Source: Brasenia schreberi
Taxonomy: Eukaryota > Streptophyta > Magnoliopsida > Nymphaeales > Cabombaceae
DNA: 64,000 nt
Direction: 5' to 3'
Assembly: GCA_036023115.1 (NCBI GenBank)
Contig: JAYKKT010000074.1
Span: 6,707,501-6,771,500 of the forward strand
The position numbers and the translations under genes are program-made. The notes below the pieces were generated by a model. The model saw nothing but the letters and a program-made list of their open reading frames with translations, was not told the DNA's origin and did not search any database. Shown in pieces: positions 57,019-64,000 of this stretch. Every line of letters starts with the position of its first letter. Position 1 is the stretch's first letter.

Positions 57019-57260
57019 CGATGTGCGAACTTACATGCTTTGTGAGCACCTTGTGCACCTGACCCGAGCATCTAATCTAAGGGGTGTTAAACTCGATCCG
57101 GATTCTTTATCGGATCCGCCTCAGATCATACCCAACGAACGGTTTGAAAGAGTAGAGCAACTTCCTCCATCGTTCCATGCGTCTCTCTGACTCGAACCGG
57201 AGAGAAGCCAGGAACAAGCCGGACGCGGGAGCGAGAAGCCCCAATTTCGTTCGAGAATCG

Positions 57261-58610
57261 ATGCCTAATACAGCAAAACCCGCCCTTGCTTTCTCCTTCT
57301 TGGCCTTTGTTTTATTTCCCACTGCGTATTGCCTTCCTTTCATTGTACTGCATGGTAAGAGCAAAGAACAAGGGAGGAACTTTTCGAAAGTTTCTAAAGT
57401 TTCTATGCTGTTTTATCATTGATTCTGAAGCATCGTCTGTAAGATCTTCTTTTCGTGTATCTGGAAGAAAATTCTCCGTTCTGAGAGAAACTGCTTATTG
57501 TAGTATCGAGTTTCAGTCTTCTAGAGTGTCAGTTTTTCAGTTCATTTTAACTACACGTCTTTCGTTATTTAGATTGGGAATAATTCGGATGGCATTAGAA
57601 AATGAGAGATTTATATTGAGTAAATTCTGGTGCAAGGTCTCTTTTAGTTCGTTAGATAGCTGCAGCATATGGGTGATCCTCCTGGTGAGAGTAATCAGGA
57701 AAGGATCCATTAGACTTTCTTTATGGCGTGAGTATCAGTTCCGAAACGTGAATATGAAGGTTATTCTTGATTTCTTAAGTTCGAAATTTGAGGCCATTTC
57801 ATGCCTAACTATCCGATGGCTTTGGTTCGGCTTGATTAAGTGCCTTGTGTGGCTTTCAGACCTTCTTTCATTGGAATTCTGAAGATCCGCTTTTCCAAGT
57901 TATAGCCGTCTTTCTCCCAAAGATGGACGTTCTCCAACAAAGGTTTCCGAAGACTACGATGAAAAGATGCTGCAATTCAATTTACCGATCAAAATTACGT
58001 TCAAATGAGAATTAGGAATTTTCACTAACGAATGGTCTCTTTTGGTGTTTCTCCTTTAAGCTAAGGGCGCGCACACACAAACTTATTTCGGGTAGGCACA
58101 AAAAAAGGGGCATACTCTCTCGGGTTAGTTTTAGTCTTCCTCTTTTCTTGGTACGTGCAAGGGCATACCCTCTCTTTTAATACTTTTGGGGAAGGATGAG
58201 ATATTTCGTAGCCATCCTGAAATCCATAATAAGAGCGTTTTTGTTTTGTTTTTTTGTTGATAGTTGATACCCACCAATGCGAAACCTCCGATTCAGAGTA
58301 TTGATTGTATGAATTTGTCACCTTCCTTTTGCAGTTCAAAACTTCATAGTGATCAGTGTATTAAGAATAATAGGCTTTGCTTTTGGTTAGTCTGTGTTAT
58401 CAAACTTATTTATCACTTATTTGTGACGTGGTTGGTTCCTGATCACCATGTAAGGTTTTCATGTGTGGAAGGATACTATACTTTTCATGATTTTTGTCAT
58501 TCTTTTCGACTTACATTCTTGACAGGAATTGGGGATCAGTGTTCTAACAGGGGGATTACACAGTTCACCAGACTATTGAGCAAGTGGTCTGGAGCTGAAG
58601 GTTATTGCAT
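57261..58610 (+). CDS. Palmitoyl-protein thioesterase gene, exons 1-2 (partial)
   Basis: Exon 1 (57261-57354) encodes a signal peptide (hydrophobic [11 protein letters not shown], then [10 protein letters not shown]). Exon 2 (58526-58610) continues [14 protein letters not shown] and [12 protein letters not shown]. The exons join in phase 1 (CAT-G|GA) through a 1171-base intron with good GT and AG ends. HGIGDxCxNRG is a strong signature of the palmitoyl-protein thioesterase family, lysosomal or vacuolar alpha/beta hydrolases that remove fatty acids from cysteines of proteins. The catalytic Ser (GxSxG) and later exons are not in the window. Exon 2 ends at a donor (GCAT|GTATGT), and the following intron holds a LINE and a hAT remnant. 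The gene either continues beyond 64000 or is broken. The long ORF at 57286-57882 is a shadow in another frame. Confidence 0.82.
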
Positions 58611-58860
58611 GTATGTTTGTCTTCTTCCTCACGTATTGGTTTATGAAGCCAAAATCTAATACATTTTACATACTCAAAAAAATAACTAATTACTTTTCAC
58701 AACTTTCATTTAATGTGCTTTTACAACAGAAACTAGAAACGGTTCAAAGTTGTAGAGATGTGAATAAATTTAACAATCTCATCTTTAATGTTTTTATACA
58801 TTGTCATCGTTTGTAGCTTTGTGCTGGATATCAGTATAAAGCAGTGTTGCGAAAAACAAC

Positions 58861-61760
58861 ACTACAACAACAACAACAACTAAGCCTTTTCCCATACTAG
58901 ACGTGGTCGGCTACCTGGATTCTTTGTTTCCACATATCCCTATCGTGTGCCATGTTAGTAATTAACTCACAATAAGCTAGATCATTCTTTATTGTTTCTT
59001 TCCAACACTTTTGTGGTCGTCCTCTAGCTCTTTTAATACTTTCCAAATTTAGTTTTTCATACCTTTTTAAAGGTTCTTCTTTTGATCTTCTTTCTATATG
59101 TCCAAACCATCTTAAACGATATTCTCTCATTTTATCCTCTATTGGTGCCACTCCTAATTTGTTTCTAATAACCTTATTATGTATACGGTCTTTTCTTGTA
59201 TGACCATTATTCCATCTCAACATCTTCATTTCTGTCACATACATCTTTTGTATATGTTGATGATTAACTGCCCAACACTCAGAACCATAAAACATGTTGA
59301 TGTATAATATTTACCTTTTAACTTTAATGATATCTTCTTATCACAAAGAATACCTTATGCTCCTCTCCATTTTAACCAACCAACATTAATTCTATGCGTA
59401 ACATCTCCATCAATTCTTCCATCACTCTCAAAAATTGACTCGAGGTATTTAAAACTTTCCTTTTGGGGATGCAATGTGTACCAATTTTAATTTCTATGTC
59501 CTCTGTGGTAACCAAATGATCAAACTTACATTCCATATATTTTGTCTTTGTTCTATTAAGTCGGAGGCCTTTGCTTTCTAATGTTTCTCTCCATAGTTCC
59601 AATTTTCTATTAACTTTTTCCTTAGACTCCTCCACTAATATAATGTCATCTACAAATAACATACACCAAGGTACTTCATTTTTAATATGTTTTGTTAACT
59701 CATCAATCACCATTATAAATAAGTATGGACTTAAAGTTGATCCTTGATATAACCCAATCTTAACTTCAAAGAAGTCTGTCATTCCTTCATGAGTCCTCAC
59801 ACATGTTTTTGTACCATCATACATGTCTCTTATAAGGTTAATGTATGTCAATGGGATATTGGGATACCTCTTTTTTCCAAAGTTCTTCAAAGAACCTCTC
59901 TCGGTACTCTATCATAAGCTTTTTCTAGATCAATAAATATCATGTGAAGGTCTTTCTTTTTTGTTCTAAAATGTTCCATAAGATGTCTTAAAAGGTGAAT
60001 CGCTTCAACAATAAATCTATCTGGCATTAATCCAAATTGGTTCTCTATTGTACTTGATACTTGTCTTAACCTACATTCAATAATTCATTCCCAAAATTTC
60101 ATAGTATGGTTCATTAACTTGATATCTCGATAATTCACACAATTTTGAATGTCTCCCTTGTCCTTATATATGGGTATTAGGGTACTTGCTCTCCATTCCT
60201 CGGGCATCTTTTGGTTTTTCCATATTTCATTAAATAGTTTTGTGAGCTAAGTAATTCCTATTTCTCCTAGTATTTTCCAAACTTCTATAAAAATATTATA
60301 GTCCTACAAATTTACTACCCTTCATATGTTTAAGAACCTCTTTGACTTCATTCTTTTGAATACGTCGGTAGAAATTGTGGTTTATATACTTTTCTGATTT
60401 GGCTAACTCTCCTAAGCTAATACTAACATCTTTATTTTCATTAAAAAGCTTATAAAAATAGTTTTTCCATTTATTTCTTATATCATCATTTGCCACTAGA
60501 ATTTTTTCATCCTCGTCCTTGCATCTAACATAATTAAGGTCTTTAGTTTTCTTATCTCTAGCCCTAGCTATCCTAAAAATATCTCTTTCACCCTCTTTTG
60601 AGTTGAGTTTTTTATATAAATCCTCTCAAATTTTAACTTTTGCTTCACTCACGGCCTTTTCGCTTGCTTCTTTGCTTTCTTATAAGTCTCTAAAGTTTCA
60701 CTAGTTTTCTTAGCATAATGTAATTTGTAACATGTCCTCTTTGCCTTATTTTATTTTGCACTATTTCACTCTACCACCAAGCTTCTTTTTGTGTCGGTAC
60801 ACCTCCCTTAGATACACCTAACACATATTTCGCCACTTTCCTAATATGTATAGCCATATTGTTCCACATATCATAGGGTGTACCAACATAATTCCAAACA
60901 TCTCCTTGAAGGACTTTCTGTTTAAATATATCTTCTTTCTCGCTTTTGAGGTTCCACCATTTAGTCCGAACAGCTCGATGCACTCTTTTCTTCTTTGTCC
61001 ATTTTTTATTTGTAAATTTATAACTAAAAGTCGATGTTGGGTGGTTAAGCTTTATCCTGGAATTACCTTGCAATCTTTACAACACACTCTATCTTTTTTT
61101 CTACAAATACATTAATCAATTTGTGTTTGTGATAAGCTACTCTTATAATTAATTAAATGTTCATCTCGTTTTTTGAAGATTGTATTGACTATAAAGAGAT
61201 CAAATGCCATAGCAAAATTTAAAATCTCCCTACCTTCCTCATTTATATCCCCAAAACCAAAGTTTCCATGAATCCCTTGATATCCTAATGCCTCTTTACC
61301 GACATGTCCATTTAAGTCTCCTCCTAAACAAATCATCTCCTTTTGTGGAATCTTTTGAATCACCTTATCTAACTCTTCCCAAAAAGTTGTCTTTATACTA
61401 TCTTCTAGTCCTACTTGGGGTGCATAAGCACAAACTATATTCAAAACCTCTGCTCCTAACACTAATTTCAACGTCATGATTCGGTTACCATATCGTTGTA
61501 TGTCTACTACACTATCCTTTAAATATTTATTTATGATAATACCAACTCCCCAACCCATTTTGTCTCTTGTAAACATAGAATATGAATATTTCTCCGAATC
61601 ATAGTATCTACTACCTCCATTAGCTTACCGGATAATGTTTCGATATTCCAAGAACCAATACGAATCTTATTATCTGGGACTAGCTTCCATACCCCCCGCA
61701 TCTGTCCATATTCAAAATGCGGAGACCCTCTCTGAAAATTATTCACTATATTCGGACGAC
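58861..61760 (-). mobile_element. Nearly complete RTE-type LINE, inactivated
   Basis: Minus-strand non-LTR retrotransposon. The 3' tail is CAACAACAACAAC at 58861-58880. Reading towards the 5' end: the C-terminal block at 58897-59295 ([27 protein letters not shown]). The reverse transcriptase follows at 59372-60060, with motif A ([12 protein letters not shown], near 59930) and motif C (FVDDI where ADD or YADD is expected). A linker region lies at 60296-61073. The apurinic-type endonuclease is at 61112-61746 (RIGSWNIETLSGK, CLQETKWVG, LGGDLNGHVG). Frameshifts and stops split the ORF into at least five pieces, so it is not autonomous. It lies downstream of PPT exon 2, probably in an intron. The exact 5' end and target duplication were not determined. 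Confidence 0.88.
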
Positions 61761-62229
61761 AATGTAGCGAGACTAACTTCTTTACTCACACCCGTCCATG
61801 ATGTGGGAACCTTCTTTGCAATTGATTCACTACATTCAGGCGAAAATGTAGTGACCCTTGCTTACTTATTACTGCATACGGGCTCTGCAAATACGAGAAA
61901 AATCATAAAAGTTTCTAAAAAAATCTGAATAACTCTAAGTTATCCAATAATACCAATTGTAGCATGTAGCAACTTGCAATAATGACATCAACAAGCTAAC
62001 AAGGACATTAGCAAGCTAAGACTCAATAACAATAATCAAGATTCAAAATTCAAAGCAATAACAATCTGAATTCTACTAAATTAAGATGGCGAACAATTCA
62101 CAAGTAAACATGAAAGAAAGTGCACATTGTTACATGATGATATCTATGATACATCGTGTAACTTAAAAGTTGAAGGTTCCAAGTTGATGATTATCAAGTT
62201 TACAACATGTCAGCCAATCATAAAATCAT
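61761..62229. other. Spacer, no gene recognised
   Basis: The left part holds a near-repeat (CACTATATTCGGACGACAATG, 61744-61764, and CACTACATTCAGGCGAAAATG, about 61828-61848), possibly the LINE leader. The rest is AT-rich and shows no coding pattern. Confidence 0.4.
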
Positions 62230-63800
62230 GATTCTCATTGAGAAAATTCTCAAGCTCAGCCAAATCTTGATCATAGAGACTACCATCACTACTGTCATCA
62301 CCATCATCATCAAATTGAACTGCTTCATCATCATCCTTATTCTATTGTGTGGCTTTCAAGTTGATCCATTGCACATCTTCCTCTGTTAGCACACTTGATT
62401 CTTTCTCTTGAATCCACCTCTCTAATAAATCAAACTTTTCTAAGCTGATTAGATCAAATTGGTCATTGTGTTTTCTTGAAGAATGCTTTCCAATTGCCTA
62501 CAATTACGATACATAGAATTTAAAAGTAAAATCATAAAATTTAACGGTAGAGTTCAAAAATTGTAATTGATCACTCATTGAATGATTAGTTATCTCTCAC
62601 TCAGGCATGTGTTATGACGTGATTCATTAAGTCTTTTATGCTTCAACCAATTGTGATTTTTTATATGAATTTGCTTAAGCACACTCCTATTCCTCCTGTA
62701 ACCAGTTTCACTGCACGTTTGACTTAGTATAGCAAAGGCGCTCAGCTTTGGGCAATTAGTGCCAAACCTGTTCCACCATACATCTAACAAAACAAAAACA
62801 AAAATATTATGTCATTCAAAATAATAGTAGCACAATTCATAATAATGTAACACAAATATAAAATTATAAACTTTAAGACTTTAAGTTACTTGGCTGCATT
62901 ATGGAACGATTCTAAATAGTATTGACACCCAATAATCCTTGAGCATTATCGTACTGTCATACACCTCCAACTCTTGATGAATGGCATATGCTTCTTTATC
63001 ATTAGCAGCCAATCTATCTATGAATCAATGTTGCTGAATATCTAAATGCAGGATTCAGGTAATAAGCTATTGCATGAATAGGGTGATGCAAATGGTCATT
63101 TAAGTAGTGACTTATCTATTGCCTTCTTCCTCTTCAAATTATCTTTGGTTGCCTCTTTTGCCCTATTCATGGTTCATAAAAATAACCTATGGGGGGCTTC
63201 TCTTCGCTATTAGACAACCTCAATACCCTTCACTAGTTGGGTTGATATTTGCAAAAATAATAGCAGGCATACCAAAACTGACTCCTAAATACCGTTGTCT
63301 CTGGGATATTCTTTATATGGTTCCTCCTATTTACCAATAATTGTGCAAATACCGTTGTCATTCATCTGAAGCGAATACTTATTGCAGTGCTTGCTTTTGC
63401 TTTACAATTTTCTCTGCACACACAAGAAGTCAGTAGCAAAACAAGTAGCTGCCTGTGGATGAGTTCTGGCCCACAAGTGTCTCTGCATCATACTCAACAC
63501 TATTGCATAATTGTATATAAATTTCGTTATGTATTCACAACAATGAAATGCTGCCTTGAGAAACGTACCCTAAGTGTATGCCAAATATTTTCTAGCTAGT
63601 CTATTAATTAGCTTTCTAGAAGAATTTAGTCCGCATTTGAAGGTCCAACATCCTTAACCACCTTATCAAATTGTATGCCTTAGCGGCATTCAATTACTGC
63701 CTTAATCTCATGACTTCCCTCTAAATGATGGTTTAGTCGAGATATGCCCCCACTTATGACATTATGGCAAAAATCTCACTTCACTTTTAATCTTGCCGCA
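62230..63800 (-). pseudogene. Decayed hAT-family transposase with BED zinc finger
   Basis: Read on the minus strand from right to left, pieces of a plant hAT transposase appear in order. Near 63730-63790 is a BED-finger-like stretch (FCHNVISGGISRLNHHL). Near 63640-63680 is DKVVKDVGPSN. Near 63390-63460 is ATCFATDFLCVQRKL. Near 63150-63230 is RVLRLSNSEEKPPIGYFYEP followed by MNRAKEATKDNLKRKK. Near 63020-63080 is HPIHAIAYYLNPAF. The C-terminal dimerisation domain is at 62590-62790 (VWWNRFGTNCPKLSAFAI, NRSVLKQIH). Near 62340-62400 is EEDVQWINL. Stops, frameshifts and a large central gap mean it is not functional. Family membership follows from the ordered motifs, recalled and not searched. Terminal inverted repeats were not located. 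Confidence 0.78.
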
Positions 63801-64000
63801 GGCCGCAACGAACTTGCAACATTGTCATGCATACTTACTAGAGCGTGCTGTAATTCAGTATTGTTTGTACCGTATCGTAATGTGTATCATTTTCTCCATG
63901 AGACAAGTGTATCGTAACATATCATAATTTTTTTAAATATTTTGGAAATAAAAAAATCAAGAAAATTAAATAACAATTCTTGTAAGTCAATTTGGGTATT
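63801..64000. other. Window edge, no gene recognised
   Basis: AT-rich sequence with the near-repeat GTACCGTATCGTAAT / GTGTATCGTAACATATC at about 63868-63925. It may belong to the left part of the hAT remnant. Confidence 0.3.

Larger units (their letters stand above)
45809..57399 (+). repeat. Triplication unit C (about 11.59 kb)
   Basis: Third head-to-tail copy, length 11591. By my reading it differs from unit A only by one missing G near 50965. The right boundary TAAAG is at 57395-57399, followed by unique PPT intron sequence (TTTCTATGCTG). Confidence 0.97.

Noticed and set aside
57286..57882. 198-codon plus-strand ORF
   Set aside because: It overlaps PPT exon 1 in another frame and runs through the PPT intron. 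No domain is recognisable, and splice signals and the family motif support the PPT frame.

Overview
The window looks like nuclear DNA of a flowering plant. Genes are intron-rich with GT/AG junctions, the intergenic DNA is AT-rich, and leaders are CT-rich. The transposons are plant types (RTE-type LINEs with CAA/TTG tails, hAT elements, tRNA-derived SINE-like pieces), and the protein families have plant-style members (NUDT8-type Nudix, PPPDE/DeSI-like, palmitoyl-protein thioesterase). I cannot name the species.

Layout. 1-15930 is a degenerate higher-order tandem repeat (satellite). It is interrupted at 7614-9276 by two 3' LINE fragments in opposite orientation. 15960-17515 is a junction zone with a hAT-like terminus and a truncated, frameshifted auxilin-like exon on the minus strand. 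17515-20600 is mostly empty and includes a palindromic microsatellite. 20638-24630 is a nine-exon NUDT8-like Nudix gene carrying an in-frame TGA at codon 173. 27394-31096 is an apparently intact four-exon PPPDE (DeSI-like) gene. A degenerate LINE fragment and two SINE-like pieces follow, then exon 1 of a palmitoyl-protein thioesterase (PPT) gene.

The main event is a head-to-tail triplication of about 11.59 kb: unit A 22630-34221, B 34222-45808, C 45809-57399. Each unit runs from the third intron of the Nudix gene, through the whole PPPDE gene, to the first intron of the PPT gene. Reading by eye I found only three short indels and one base change among the copies, and these account exactly for the unit lengths (11592, 11587, 11591). 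Both internal junctions carry the same 5-base microhomology, TAAAG. The result is one full-length but nonsense-bearing Nudix gene, two 5'-truncated Nudix copies, three PPPDE genes, two orphan PPT first exons that now sit upstream of the truncated Nudix copies, and one PPT gene that continues to the right. Either the triplication is very young or it is an assembly artefact.

To the right, PPT exon 2 (58526-58610) is followed by a nearly complete but broken RTE-type LINE (58861 to about 61760, minus strand). After that comes a decayed hAT transposase (about 62230-63800, minus strand). Further PPT exons are not visible before the window ends.
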